Assembly (NCBI GenBank): GCA_020466095.1
Contig: CM035807.1
Location: 32,812,663 to 32,876,662 of the forward strand
Direction of reading: 5' to 3'
Origin: Chlorops oryzae
Lineage: Eukaryota; Arthropoda; Insecta; Diptera; Chloropidae
DNA length: 64,000 bases
Position numbers and translations under genes: made by a program. Shown one piece after another: positions 43,701 through 49,743 of this stretch (position 1 is the first letter of the stretch; each line of letters opens with the position of its first letter). A model generated the notes under the pieces. It was not told where the DNA came from. It ran no database searches and saw nothing but the letters and a program-made list of their open reading frames with translations.

Positions 43701-46165
43701 AGGGGCGTGTGCCTCAACATATACATACTTGAAATCTGTCCCGTTATTGAAGGCGTATTAAGGTGGGATCCCACTATCTGCGCAAATAGCACAATCTGCG
43801 ACGATTTTTATCGGGCCAGATCGGCACAAAATTCAACAATTTCCACAATCATTGTTTGGGCTCACATTATCGTCACATATTATCAAAAATATATCGGGGA
43901 ACAATAAAATTGGGGCAAAAATCGTACAAGAAGATCACACTTATCAGCATCAGAGTCCGAAAATTGCGTTCACACTATCGGCGCTTTGATTTCGGCAAAA
44001 ATCGGCGCATTGCGCAGATAGTGGGATCCGAGCTTTAGTATGAATAGTTGGATCAATATTTTTGGCAGTATTCTTGGAAACAACTGACGGGAAAATATAT
44101 GCTCTCATAGAATGAAATTAAATAAATAAATCCCATAAAAATACTATTGCTATTCAAAATATCATCTATGCAGTAATGAAGAGGTGAATTTACCAAAATG
44201 AAGTAGTCTGAGGATACTCGAAATATGGCTAATCAAAATGTAGACTATCTTATGAATGAGAATCGACTAGACTTTGAATAGGAACGAGTGGTCTAGAAGA
44301 AGAAATATTTGACCAACTGGTACATATGGGACATTTTGACCTCTACTTGACCACAGTAGGTGTACTTGTGATGCAGTTAAAAGTGGGAATGGTTATTTGT
44401 CAATGACAGCTCAATGTTAAAAAAAGACAGTTCAAAGCATTGGCAAATTAAATGGGGAGTAATTGAAGAGTAGTTGGAGTTACTGCAGGGATACTTTAAT
44501 ACCGATTGTGAATATTTAAAATAAAATTACATCCAAAACGACCGATTACTCCTACAATATTTCTACACCACTATTTGAACGGATTCGCATTCAGATTTCT
44601 ATATATTTTTTGTGAAAGGAAATATTCAATTTTTCGAAGTTCTCTGTATGCAGGAAAACGTACGCAGATAATTGGAACTGACTTCATACCAGTATTTGTA
44701 TTCAATATTTGCAGGAATTTCTGCGCTATTGGAAATCAGGCATTATGTGCACAAAATGTAAACAAACGTCAGCCAATTTTGACATTTTCGGGCTATTTAC
44801 AAAAAACAAAGCGGTAATTGTTTTGGTTTTGTTGTGCTCGTACTTCTGCCTTGCGTATTGAGAAGTGTGAAAGTAGCATAGTATTTAAAATATTGAAGAA
44901 TTGAGATTTTATTCATAAAAGCCTCTTGACGTGAAGTCATTTTTTAATCAGAAACTCCCGTTTGAAGCAAAAATCCAATGACTTTAAATCATTCCCTTTA
45001 AAAAAAAATAAGGGAAAAGCACTTCACCGATAAATGTTCAAAGCACCAATATTTCTTATTCTATCAAGAGTAAGTAAGAATCTTGAAAAAAACAGAGATA
45101 ATTCAAGTAATCTTCCTCACTACAGGTCGCTTGCAGCACCGATAGTTTCATGGGATATGGCCCCGTAACACCAGGTAAAATTAACACCGAAAGATCACAT
45201 AAGAAAATTGTTACTTTATATACATATATACACACATAGTTCTACAATTGTTGAAAAGCCTTTTCTGCGTACGCTCCTGCTTGAGGGTAGTTTTCAAGCC
45301 CAGACTGGTACCCTATAGGGGCCTTCCGGGCAAACGAGTTGAAGGGTCCGCTTTACTACCTATATGCTTCGGATGCCCTACTGTATGGGCTACCTTGAGG
45401 GGGCCCTTTCCAGGCGAATGCCCTGTGGGCCAGTCCGGGGCTGGAACTTTTATACCTCTCTTTTTTAAATTTCATCTTAAAGCTATTTAAAACAGGTGTT
45501 CCATTTCTTATGCCGGCATGTAAAATGTTGAATAACTTAAAAAAAACCAAGGTATTTTTGTTTGATTTATTCGTTTTGCAATCAAGTGGCCGCCTTTTAG
45601 TATTTTCCTTAGAAAATATATCCTTTTTGCGGCGTTTTCCATTGCCATTTCGAGTATCTTGGTTGGTATAGCAATGATTTCGGCACGAAGATTTTCCTTA
45701 AGCTTTTTAATGGTCGGCGGCTTGCTGAAGTTTTTAAAGAAACTCACAAATAGAAGTCCGGAGGAGTCAAATTCGGAGATCTATGTGGTCATTAAAACAA
45801 CTGAACGACTATTTTCAATGTAGAAAGTAACTACATCGGTTCTTTTGGTGTGAAGCGATACAAGGTTGAAATTGTATTGAATTGAAATTTCCAAAACATG
45901 TAAAAACAAGTCAATCGACATAATACCGACATAAGAAACGTGCGCACCCGTTATACACAAATGAAATACAAAAATTCTTGAATTTTTATATTTAAAAAAA
46001 TATTTTTCATCCGAAGCTGGCTATGGTTGCTCCTACAATCCACATCCGGACCAAATTGTTTTTTGCGTTTCGGCTTTTTATCCATGTGAGGTTACAAGCG
46101 CCTCACGCTATGCCAAATCGTTGAAGGAATCCTTGGATATAATGCGAGACCTCTTGGAAAACTAA
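14082..46165 (+). CDS. ChAT: Choline acetyltransferase (partial; first coding exon upstream)
   Basis: ChAT transfers acetyl from acetyl-CoA to choline in the cytosol of cholinergic nerve terminals. Ten in-frame exons are visible: 14082-14161, 18556-18747, 41314-41486, 41555-42391, 42458-42580, 42641-42698, 42757-42900, 42965-43165, 45126-45174 and 46017-46165 (TAA at 46163-46165). All junctions are GT-AG and phases agree, giving about 667 codons. Hallmarks are DSILSIPKKWLSTAESVDEF, the carnitine/choline acyltransferase signatures LPKVPVPPLEQTM and SREKNQPLCMTQYYRLLGSC, and the catalytic His in LCYEHSTSEG (His codon 42207-42209). Carnitine acetyltransferase is less likely because the N-terminal and C-terminal exons match fly ChAT specifically. 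In insects the VAChT gene usually lies in the first ChAT intron; it is not in this window. The start codon exon was not found here. Confidence 0.95.
14162..15266. other. ChAT: ChAT intron, no gene recognised
   Basis: AT-rich intronic DNA. 14505-14545 has a weak tRNA-like B box (AGCTCAAATCCCAG), possibly a decayed SINE. Nothing else is supported. Confidence 0.4.
15638..16152. mobile_element. hAT MITE inserted in the pogo element
   Basis: The ends CATGGGCGTA and TACGCCCATG are inverted, with a perfect 8-bp duplication CACAAGTT at 15630-15637 and 16153-16160. It is 515 bp long and has no coding capacity. Confidence 0.9.
15798..16045. mobile_element. Tc1/mariner-like MITE, copy A of the variable-arm family
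   Basis: Flanked by TA (15796-15797, 16046-16047). The ends start TCGCAC, then a copy-specific block CCCGGAAACTAAAG, matched in the other arm by CTTTAGTTGCCGGG, then a shared inner block resembling TCACAACTCAAAAT. The core CAGTGTCAATCAAAGCAAGA is shared with copy B at 48936-49182. Confidence 0.8.
16189..16392 (-). pseudogene. pogo/Tigger transposase remnant (DDE_1)
   Basis: The 67-residue minus-strand ORF contains GVSENWLEVVWPSL followed by DEIFNADETGLVFK, the block around the first catalytic Asp of Tigger/CENPB-like DDE transposases. The second and third acidic residues are not present. It lies just beside the nested hAT MITE, whose insertion removed the frame. Confidence 0.8.
16749..16792. 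repeat. (TA)n microsatellite
   Basis: About 20 TA dinucleotides follow the right end of the pogo element, consistent with insertion into or expansion of a TA target. Confidence 0.9.
16866..16945 (-). repeat. tRNA-like SINE head
   Basis: In reverse complement it has an A-box-like TGGCGTAGCGCATAGCG and a B box AGTTCAAGTCCTG, followed by an A-rich stretch at lower coordinates. Stem pairing is imperfect, so this is a tRNA-derived repeat and not a tRNA gene. Confidence 0.5.
16946..18555. other. ChAT: ChAT intron, no gene recognised
   Basis: AT-rich intron with a CA microsatellite at 18091-18106 and poly-A runs. The minus-strand ORFs at 17007-17443 show no domain. The last bases, TTTTTTCCTGCAG, form the acceptor of the next exon. 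Confidence 0.4.
18556..18747 (+). CDS. ChAT: ChAT coding exon
   Basis: A 192-nt exon in phase 0 at both ends, between TTCCTGCAG and GTGAGT. It encodes LPKVPVPPLEQTM (the first acyltransferase signature) to KREEEDNW. It precedes a 22.6-kb intron that contains the five minus-strand genes. Confidence 0.95.
19078..20531. mobile_element. hAT element with perfect 8-bp duplication, carrying a SINE
   Basis: It starts TAGGGATGTCCCG and ends GGAACATCCCTA. AAATAAAC is duplicated exactly at 19070-19077 and 20532-20539. The right subterminal region holds repeated GACTAGTCGGC motifs. The interior shares CGACTCTTCTTGGCGAG-type sequence with 50215-50345. No transposase is recognised, so it is non-autonomous. 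Confidence 0.85.
19130..19376 (-). repeat. tRNA-derived SINE inside the hAT element
   Basis: The minus-strand tRNA-like head (19295-19376) has an A-box region in TGGCTCTGGGATAGCGTAGG and a B box GGTTCGATTCCC. The body contains AATGTTCCAAGCCTAG, and the 3' tail is a CCTA microsatellite (plus strand GGTAGGTAGGTAGG at 19132-19145). The same family occurs at 49981-50180 on the plus strand. Confidence 0.75.
20540..22668. other. ChAT: ChAT intron, no gene recognised
   Basis: 20658-20886 is a purine-only (GGTAAGAG-like) tract. 21236-21280 and 21868-21916 contain GC-rich CCCGGGCCCC blocks; the second, ending CCGCAAGGTGAAG then TTACGCCACTG, looks like the end of a hAT element (CAGTGGCGTA), but I cannot pair it convincingly with a left end. 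ORFs at 21695-22391 carry no domain I recognise. Confidence 0.4.
20658..20886. repeat. Polypurine tract (GGTAAGAG-like units)
   Basis: About 230 bp of nearly uninterrupted A and G on the plus strand with units such as GGTAAGAG, GGTAAAAG and GACAAGAG. The long minus-strand ORFs over it are Leu/Ser/Pro low-complexity shadows. Confidence 0.85.
22672..22677 (-). terminator. Candidate polyadenylation signal of the 22694-23491 gene
   Basis: Plus-strand TTTATT, that is AATAAA on the minus strand, lies 17 bp after the stop codon of the nested secreted-protein gene. Confidence 0.55.
22694..23491 (-). CDS. Secreted CBM14-like protein with Pro-Thr-Glu repeat tail (nested gene A)
   Basis: Two exons, 23473-23491 (ATGACAAAAATGTGGAAAG) and 22694-23409, join at a phase-1 GT-AG intron and give about 244 residues. 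The N-terminus is a signal peptide (KVLILVCLLALTQYAAA). Next comes one chitin-binding-type domain: C-APRDLKLNWPNY, YYEC, CDCQDGEYF, YQMC, PVQC. The usual second CBM14 cysteine before YYEC is missing. The C-terminal half is Thr/Pro/Glu-rich, with about 17 PTE-type tetrapeptides encoded by a 12-bp minisatellite (22840-23035), then a proline-rich end. The threonines suggest O-glycosylation. A peritrophin-like matrix role is inferred from the family only. Confidence 0.85.
22840..23036 (-). repeat. 12-bp coding minisatellite
   Basis: Units related to plus-strand GGTTCTTCTGTG are repeated about 16 times and encode (E/A)EPT-like tetrapeptides in nested gene A. The spurious long ORFs on other frames come from this repeat. 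Confidence 0.9.
23514..23551 (-). promoter_or_regulatory. Core promoter of nested gene A
   Basis: On the minus strand a TATA-like GAATAAAAACGG (about 23541-23552) is followed about 30 bp later by an initiator TCAGTT (23514-23519). The start codon follows about 25 bp downstream. The spacing fits an insect TATA/Inr promoter. Confidence 0.6.
23560..24429. other. ChAT: ChAT intron, no gene recognised
   Basis: AT-rich DNA. A 66-residue minus ORF (23547-23747) overlaps the promoter of nested gene A and has no domain. A TACATATG-type palindrome occupies 23797-23820. Confidence 0.4.
24430..24857. mobile_element. Probable hAT element with GTGGTAGAT subrepeats
   Basis: The left end CCGTGCTCAGA and the right end GAGCACTG are inverted, flanked by CCTCCACC and ACCTCCCC, an imperfect octamer pair. 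GTGGTAGA motifs are scattered inside both subterminal regions. No ORF. Confidence 0.5.
24858..26389. other. ChAT: ChAT intron with a dispersed repeat
   Basis: 25566-25960 starts TATACCCGCCGGAGCACGTT and includes TTTGTCTGTCCGTCAGTCCC, wording typical of a common fly interspersed repeat whose ends carry TATACCCG and GTCTGTC. Related GTCTGTCTGTC text occurs at 18887-18897 and the reverse at 50610-50628. No gene is recognised. Confidence 0.4.
26390..27445. repeat. Foldback-like region with dispersed CGTTGC/GCAACG repeats
   Basis: Units with CCGTTGCTCATAATTTTAAT, ACGTTGCCTTATAACAATTA and TGAATGAGAAATATTTTTT stand in one orientation at 26430-26570 and in the opposite orientation at 26690-26800 and 27305-27430. 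Between them, 27053-27155 is a 52-bp direct duplication beginning GCCTTGTATTTTTTGAAATG. It could be a foldback transposon. No ORF is supported. Confidence 0.6.
28375..29195 (-). CDS. Secreted CBM14-like protein (nested gene B)
   Basis: The coding exons are 29186-29195 (ATGAAAGCAG) and 28375-29006, joined at a phase-1 intron (GTAATA ... TTTTCAG). The protein begins MKAVLTLACLLAAAYHVSA, a clear signal peptide. An unspliced reading would start at 29055 with a poorer leader, so the spliced form is preferred. The single chitin-binding-type domain has C-ASRDLKIKWPNY, YYQC, CPSGQYF, QQC and VRC, again lacking the usual second cysteine. The tail (about 110 residues) is Ser/Pro/Thr-rich and ends PPSIA. 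Gene C at 31866 is its near-identical tandem copy. The plus-strand 111-residue ORF over it is a shadow. Confidence 0.87.
29228..29262 (-). promoter_or_regulatory. Core promoter of nested gene B
   Basis: A minus-strand TATA box GCATAAAAGC (29254-29263) is followed about 30 bp later by ACAGTT (near 29229). The identical motif precedes gene C at about 32744-32753. Confidence 0.6.
30040..30330 (+). mobile_element. 3' end of a LINE (RTE/CR1-like) fragment
   Basis: The plus-strand translation has PIAEMRKARLRWYGHVLRAH and a later LEAVGLCEPDAP, with an internal stop, then a (lysine-rich) end at about 30328. It is the same protein region as the minus-strand LINE at 1174-1500, but diverged. A broken copy lies at 34600-34830. 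Confidence 0.75.
30484..31190. repeat. 101-bp satellite array, about five to six units
   Basis: Units starting GAGTATTTCGCAGCTAAAC recur at 30717, 30818, 30919, 31020 and 31121, exactly 101 bp apart. Each contains GTCCTCTAAGGGTTAAAA and CACCATTCGCGAAATTCGC. The first unit is split by a 129-bp MITE. A solitary unit is found at 61850-61918. Confidence 0.9.
30500..30628. mobile_element. 129-bp MITE inserted in the satellite
   Basis: The ends CCCGGTAGCGCCT and AGGCGCTACCGGG are a perfect 13-bp inverted repeat, with CTAA duplicated on both sides (30496-30499, 30629-30632). Neighbouring units show the unfilled site CAGCTAAACAAAATG, so the boundaries are exact. The superfamily is not assigned. Confidence 0.9.
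31866..32686 (-). CDS. Secreted CBM14-like protein (nested gene C, tandem copy of B)
   Basis: The exons 32677-32686 and 31866-32497 correspond base for base to gene B. The encoded protein differs at only a few residues (SRDLK to SRELK, VVVVC to VVIVC, DYPISP to DYTVSP). The frame, signal peptide (MKAVLTLACLLAAAYHVSA), cysteine pattern and splice sites are intact, so both copies look functional. The promoter is also copied. Any expression data will have to separate B and C by these few sites. Confidence 0.87.
32744..32753 (-). promoter_or_regulatory. TATA box of nested gene C
   Basis: Minus-strand GCATAAAAGC, duplicated from the gene B promoter. One 'AAC' triplet variation downstream (CAGTAAAACTG against CAGTAACAACTG) is the main difference. 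Confidence 0.55.
32867..35560. other. Indel-rich copy of neighbouring sequence; possible low-quality assembly
   Basis: Similarity to unit 1 continues here, but with frequent one- or two-base gaps and many changes, starting abruptly after 1.5 kb of near identity. Internal similarity also exists: 33235-33500 and 35275-35525 share AAATTGATAGACGTAAGAAT-like and CTCCTCCAAAGAGCATTGGA blocks. 35210-35250 holds the reverse complement of 29643-29670. A 79-residue minus ORF (33210-33449) is unrecognised. Confidence 0.6.
34600..34830 (+). mobile_element. Broken copy of the LINE fragment at 30040-30330
   Basis: It shares GATTTAGAAGCAGTTG, CGGATGCTCCAAAAAG and TTTGGCCTCAGCCG with the unit 1 copy. Many short indels destroy every frame. 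Confidence 0.7.
35651..36783 (-). CDS. Secreted CBM14-like protein with acidic repeat tail (nested gene D; frameshifted)
   Basis: Exon 1 is 36774-36783 (ATGAATCAAG) and exon 2 starts at 36692 after a phase-1 intron. The signal peptide reads MNQGLTLACLLALAYNAAA. The domain has C-TREDLRVKWPNY, FYRC, PCPANLYFSF, QQC and VHC. The frame stops at 35956, but a second frame (to 35651) continues the same acidic Lys/Glu/Pro-rich text with about three 31-residue repeats (PKD-EQ-KVEEPTKSEA-like). A one-base loss near 36011-36014 explains the break. This may be an assembly error, because the neighbouring 32867-35560 is poor, or a real truncation. The tail is unlike the Ser/Thr tails of its neighbours. Confidence 0.75.
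36841..36851 (-). promoter_or_regulatory. TATA box of nested gene D
   Basis: Minus-strand GAATAAATAGAG lies about 60 bp upstream of the start codon exon. No strong initiator is seen. Confidence 0.45.
36852..37304. other. ChAT: ChAT intron, no gene recognised
   Basis: AT-rich sequence upstream of nested gene D, which probably contains its regulatory region. I see no further feature. Confidence 0.4.
37305..38030 (+). mobile_element. Tc1-like transposon remnant (5' half)
   Basis: It begins ACAGTCAAGTGATAAATAAT, a Tc1/Bari-style end. Further in, the plus strand has DALTTFRTIRERLQEVGLEG-type residues (near 37905-37980), the Cro/HTH_Tnp_Tc3-like second DNA-binding motif of Tc1 transposases, with frame breaks before it. 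The catalytic DD34E half is missing. Confidence 0.65.
38031..38645. other. Intergenic between transposon remnant and nested gene E
   Basis: No coding signal. Plus-strand TTTATT at about 38522 is a possible polyadenylation signal (AATAAA on the minus strand) for nested gene E. Confidence 0.35.
38646..39515 (-). CDS. Secreted CBM14-like protein with Pro/Lys-rich tail (nested gene E)
   Basis: Exon 1 is 39509-39515 (ATGAAAG) and exon 2 is 38646-39448, after a phase-1 intron ending TATATAAAG. Spliced, it starts MKAIALTLTTLCLAAVTQA, a good signal peptide; the unspliced ATG at 39383 would lack one. The domain is the shortest of the five: C-TREEIGIRWPSY, YYIC, TCPEGELFSF, QSC, with no cysteines after it. 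The long tail is proline-rich, with PPTPPPTPPVVQPP and then a basic end repeating KPVSKAQ-like motifs. This is the most divergent and most upstream member of the antisense cluster. Confidence 0.83.
39607..39616 (-). promoter_or_regulatory. TATA box of nested gene E
   Basis: The minus strand reads GTATAAATAC, about 95 bp upstream of the start codon. It is the strongest TATA match of the cluster. Confidence 0.6.
39617..41313. other. ChAT: End of the large ChAT intron, no gene recognised
   Basis: AT-rich. Minus ORFs at 39859-40300 have no domain. The intron ends with CTGCACTTGCAG before the exon at 41314. Confidence 0.4.
41314..43165 (+). CDS. ChAT: ChAT central exon cluster (six exons, catalytic core)
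   Basis: Exons 41314-41486, 41555-42391, 42458-42580, 42641-42698, 42757-42900 and 42965-43165 are separated by introns of 58-68 bp. The second carries the active centre: MIHGGGSEYNSANRWFDK, then the catalytic His in CYEHSTSEG. Later exons give DFYVYRYQGYGKNFIKACQ (residues for CoA and choline sites in the family), TYESASTRRF and SIYSKDHLRELFRCAVARQT. Every junction preserves the frame. Confidence 0.95.
43166..45125. other. ChAT: ChAT intron with one MITE, otherwise no gene
   Basis: AT-rich. The MITE at 43766-44029 is listed separately. Reading through the donor gives a spurious extension of the previous exon. Confidence 0.4.
43766..44029. mobile_element. 264-bp MITE with GGATCCCACTATCTGCGCAA ends
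   Basis: The 20-bp ends GGATCCCACTATCTGCGCAA and TTGCGCAGATAGTGGGATCC are inverted. Weaker pairing continues outward (TTAAGGTG against GAGCTTTAG). The interior repeats ATCGGCGC-like text. No ORF and no clear target duplication. Confidence 0.85.
45126..45174 (+). CDS. ChAT: ChAT coding exon (49 nt)
   Basis: A small exon, VACSTDSFMGYGPVTP plus one base, between CACTACAG and GTAAAA. This matches the penultimate exon region of fly ChAT. Confidence 0.92.
45493..45790 (-). pseudogene. mariner-family transposase C-terminal remnant
   Basis: Minus-strand text includes SPNLTPPDFYL (around 45760-45785, another frame), then SKPPTIKKLKENLRAEIIAI, PTKILEMAMENAAKR and GGHLIAKRI, the C-terminal hallmark of DD34-type mariner-like transposases (TPPDxxP, GGHL). 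It is frameshifted and lacks the catalytic core. It lies in the last ChAT intron. Confidence 0.75.
46017..46165 (+). CDS. ChAT: ChAT last coding exon
   Basis: Preceded by a weak acceptor TTTCATCCGAAG. It encodes AGYGCSYNPHPDQIVFCVSA to RDLLEN and the TAA stop. The Cys/Tyr-rich SYNPHP block is a family hallmark. Confidence 0.92.
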
Positions 46166-46886
46166 GCCCACTGGAATATGAAACGGATAGTTTAAAACAA
46201 AAATAAGTTTCAATGAAAATCAAGAATCATACATATCATCTTATGTACCTAACTAAATATACAAGACAGAGTAGCTTAGAGCCTGCACTTTATGAGTATT
46301 AGTCAATTTATGGCGTATTTACTGTAGGCACTATTGTAGTGTTGTGTTTAAAGAATTTACAAAACGAAATGTTGCAGTTGTTTTAAGAAAACGCGTTTAT
46401 ATATATCTATATATACACACATACATACATATATACATATATATAAATAGAAAAGATGTTGAAGCAAAAAACGTAACCAAAGAAACGAAATTTTAAAATT
46501 ACAAAAGAAAAAAAATAAAACCATTCAATGTGAAGAGAATGAAATGAAAACTCGCCACTCAATGCATATCAAAAAGATTTAAAAAAAAAGAAAGAAGAAA
46601 AACAAAGAAAATGAGATTAGATGAGAACGTATTTTACGAAAAGGCGAATTATTAACGAATAATGGGAAAATTATTTTATGGAAATGGTAGAAGAAACGAA
46701 GTTCAAAATACATACCTATGATATGGCACAATTAAAGTTATACTATTTTTGCTTAAAAGCATGTTAAATACTCTGTTTTTCCTTTTACCTTTAAGGTTTT
46801 GTTGTGTTCTTGTTTAGAACAAAATTTAATTAATTAAGCCGAAATGTAGTTTATAATAATTTCATTTTAGTTTTATAAGGATATTC
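46166..46886. other. ChAT: Probable ChAT 3' UTR and flank
   Basis: AT-rich sequence after the stop codon. AATAAA occurs near 46514 within an A-run and is a candidate polyadenylation signal, but other sites are possible. A TATA/ACATAC microsatellite spans 46400-46445. Confidence 0.4.
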
Positions 46887-47106
46887 AGCCCGATTCTGAA
46901 TATTCCCGGGGAAGGAATTACCGCGGAATTTACTTTTCTCGAGAGTAAAATTCTTCTTTTTTAAATAGTTGAGGAAAGAAACTTGATGGGGAATGGTTTT
47001 TGACCCGTACCCATAATTTTCCTTACCCGATCTAAGTACCTATTTAAAAAAGGACAATTCTAGTCTCGAGAAAAGTAAATTCCACGGTAATATTCAGAAT
47101 CGGGCT
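46887..47106. mobile_element. 220-bp MITE (AGCCCGATTCTGAATATT ends)
   Basis: AGCCCGATTCTGAATATT and AATATTCAGAATCGGGCT are inverted, and the arms continue with GGAATTTACTTTTCTCGAG. This intact copy explains the split copy at 1024-2145. Confidence 0.9.
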
Positions 47107-47172
47107 AATTATTTGGAATGTTAAACATTTACGGAAAATGATTCTATTGAGAGATGTCATATTGTTGTTATA

Positions 47173-47423
47173 TCGCACTTGTGCTTCAATAGCGTCACAA
47201 GTCGAAATTTTGTCAAGTTGGGGTTAATGCAAGAAATCTGTTCACAAGTCACCGTTCTACCTAATCGCACACTCGTAGTTGCGTTCTTGTTATTGAAAAT
47301 CACAGCAAAAAGCAGTTATGTAATCCTCTTCGTCATGCAAATGCCCCTAAGCTGTAATGGTTAAACTGCGTTTTTGAAAAATTGCAAATTTTGAGTTGTG
47401 ACACTATTGAAGCACATGTGCGA
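47173..47423. mobile_element. Tc1/mariner-like MITE, copy C of the variable-arm family
   Basis: TA (47171-47172) on the left and TT on the right. The ends begin TCGCAC, then the copy-specific block TTGTGCTTCAATAG, matched by CTATTGAAGCACAT, then GNGTCACAAGTC/GACTTGTG-type sequence shared with the family. The core differs from copies A and B except next to the right arm, which matches A in reverse orientation. Confidence 0.75.
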
Positions 47424-47694
47424 TTTGTAAGTAAATATTTATGCGGATTGGCTTATGTCAATTCTAGCTTTAACAAAGGAAACGAATTTTTTGTTAAAAC
47501 AATTTTTGTTAGGATTAAATAAAACTAAAACAATTATAAGTACTTTTCATGACGTCATATACCACATGTAATTGTTGAAAAACAATCCAATTTATATATT
47601 TTAAAATGATTCTCGCAATTGTCGTCGAAGAGACAATTTTATATTAGACGCATTCAATACACACTGATATGTACTTATATTCAAAACAAAGATA

Positions 47695-48011
47695 CCCAGC
47701 TAAAGTTTTCGGAGCGCTCAGAAATATATGTAGGTCCGAAATGAGTCCGTAAATAAGTGAAAAATATGAGGCTCGAAGTCATTTATGGCTCATATTTAGA
47801 AGTAAATAAGAGTTAGATATGAGTACGGAAAGAGTCATATATGACTCCAAAATGTTCTCCTTCGTTATATGACTTCGGACTCATATAAGACGACCTTCGC
47901 AAAAAGGGAAACACGCTCAGTAAGACTCTTAAAAAAGAGTTCATTCTGCGGGATCCGACTCCAAATTAGGTGTTATAGATGCTACTTTTAGGACTCAGAA
48001 TGTTTGCTGGG
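47695..48011. mobile_element. 317-bp MITE with CCCAGC ends
   Basis: CCCAGCTAAAGTTTTC and its imperfect complement ending GCTGGG are flanked by TA on both sides (47693-47694, 48012-48013). Many ATATGACTC/GAGTCATAT-like words repeat inside. Related CCCAGCTAGC ends occur at 19447 and 50184. Confidence 0.65.
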
Positions 48012-48935
48012 TAATTTAAGAGCTGATTTCAGTTTGTGGCGTTAATTCATATTTCCCGTCCAAAGGTTTTGTTTTAGTAAAAATTGCCTTTGGTATTATC
48101 TGTAATCCAGTAGTGATTGGGACGAGCTACTTCTGCCCAAAATGAAAGAAAAGAAATTGTTCTAAATGGACAAGAAACGTTATAACGACAACATATCTTA
48201 ATAGACTTGAATGAAAACTATGCATATCAGCAAATCAATTATTTGTATTTCAATTTTTGAAGCAAGAAATATAAACAAAAATATTAAAATCTCTAAGAAA
48301 AACCTATACTATTAGAATTTTGAAAAAGATTTGGAGCTGATGAAATATCCTCAAAAATATTAGGTATAAACTGAAGTCATGGTTTTGTTGGGAAGAATCA
48401 ACTAAATATTTATTGAATATCATACTGTTTAGGTGTTTCAATGAAAACTCTGAAAAAAAAAAATAAATTTTCATGACATTTAGATGGAAATTATTTATAT
48501 ATATATATGAATGTATATGCTATGCTGTAGAGCTACTTGTAGAGGGATTGTGTTCATTGTTGCTATTTAAAAGAAATCTATAAGTACTTAAAATCTAACT
48601 GAAATCATATATAACTGTTAAAATGTCGAAAGTCTAATTGTACCTATTATATAAATCTGTTCTAGTTCATTTGTTGCATACGAGTTGTGTTTAAAGATTA
48701 CTATGTTATGGAAATGTTATATAAAACAATTGTTTAATGTTTTAAGGATCTCGAGCCGCAGCACGTATCCAAAATGTTTAACTGTGTAATCCTTCGTCCG
48801 AACTAATTAAATGCATTGAAAATTAACCCATAGAAATTGTGCGTTTTTATATTTATTTTTTATTTACTCCATGTTCACTTCAAGGGGACATTCATTTTTT
48901 GTAAATATGAGTGACTTACAAGACCACTGAGCATA
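48012..48935. other. No gene recognised
   Basis: AT-rich intergenic DNA with no ORF above background. Confidence 0.4.
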
Positions 48936-49182
48936 TCGCACACCTTCTTCTAAGGAGACACAACTCAAAATTTCTCATTTCTCAGAAAACGCAAAAAACA
49001 AAATGCGTCGCAGTGTCAATCAAAGCAAGAAGAAAGGCATTGACGGGGGTTTTCGGCTTTTTATAATAATACAAGCGGAATAGAATTTTCCGTGCCGATA
49101 GAGAGGTGAACTATGATCAAGTTCCATATATTAACTCAAAATTAACGATTTTTGAGTTGTCACCTTAGAAGAGGGTGAGCGA
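48936..49182. mobile_element. Tc1/mariner-like MITE, copy B of the variable-arm family
   Basis: TA on both sides (48934-48935, 49183-49184). The ends begin TCGCAC or TCGCTC, then ACCTTCTTCTAAGG, matched by CCTTAGAAGAGGGT, then GACACAACTCAAAA. The core CAGTGTCAATCAAAGCAAGA is the same as in copy A. Confidence 0.8.
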
Positions 49183-49446
49183 TATCTACCTTTGTTGTGT
49201 ATATTGAAGACCGTCTCTACGATTCTACAGTTCTACGTAGGGCTGCCGTCGACATATTTTACAGTAGAGCTATACTATGTGCTCCACGGCTTTATACACT
49301 GCAGAAGAGTGTTTTCCTCTATGACTCTACAGTAGAGAAAATTACTTTTGCACTGTAGGTATAAAGTTAAAAGAGGAAACATATATTTTTCCAAATGAAA
49401 CACATAACATGCGTTAGTATATGGCTTTTATCTCGATACGATATTT

Positions 49447-49715
49447 AAAATGCTGTTAACTTTTACATGCGTCATTAAACTTGCTGTTAACTAAACGTAA
49501 ACCAGTGACTTTCAAACAGTAACGTATAAAAGCTTTTGCATAAATGTCCATTATAACTTAGGTTTTACGTAAAGTTCTCTTGTTATGTGAAGATGTGCTT
49601 TGTCGAAGTTCAAAAATGGGTTTTGTCGCTGAGCATTCATGAGGTCGTGTGGCCTAATGGATAAGGCGTCGGACTTCGGATCCGAAGATTGCAGGTTCGA
49701 GTCCTGTCACGATCG
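49447..49715. repeat. Left arm of a ~270-bp inverted duplication carrying a tRNA gene
   Basis: It contains GCTGTTAACTAAACGTAAAC, GGTTTTACGTAAAGTTCTCT and GGTTTTGTCGCTGAGCATTC, then the tRNA. The same order appears in reverse complement at 51467-51736. Similarity ends just past the tRNA 3' end. Confidence 0.9.
49643..49715 (+). tRNA. tRNA-Arg (anticodon TCG)
   Basis: 73 nt fold as a standard cloverleaf: acceptor GGTCGTG pairs with CACGATC (one G-U pair), D arm GCCTAATGGATAAGGC, anticodon arm TCGGA-CTTCGGA-TCCGA with TCG at positions 34-36, T arm GCAGG-TTCGAGT-CCTGT. The discriminator base is G. A run of T residues from about 49732 serves as the Pol III terminator. It closely resembles fly tRNA-Arg(TCG). 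No intron. Confidence 0.95.
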
Positions 49716-49731
49716 CTAACAAAAGTTGAAC

Positions 49732-49743
49732 ATTTTTTTTTTT
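49732..49743 (+). terminator. Pol III T-run terminator
   Basis: A run of about twelve T's 17 bp after the tRNA-Arg gene. Confidence 0.8.

Noticed and set aside
45245..45440. GC-rich segment as a possible gene
   Set aside because: No conserved protein in any frame; inverted GGGCC words suggest an old repeat in the ChAT intron.
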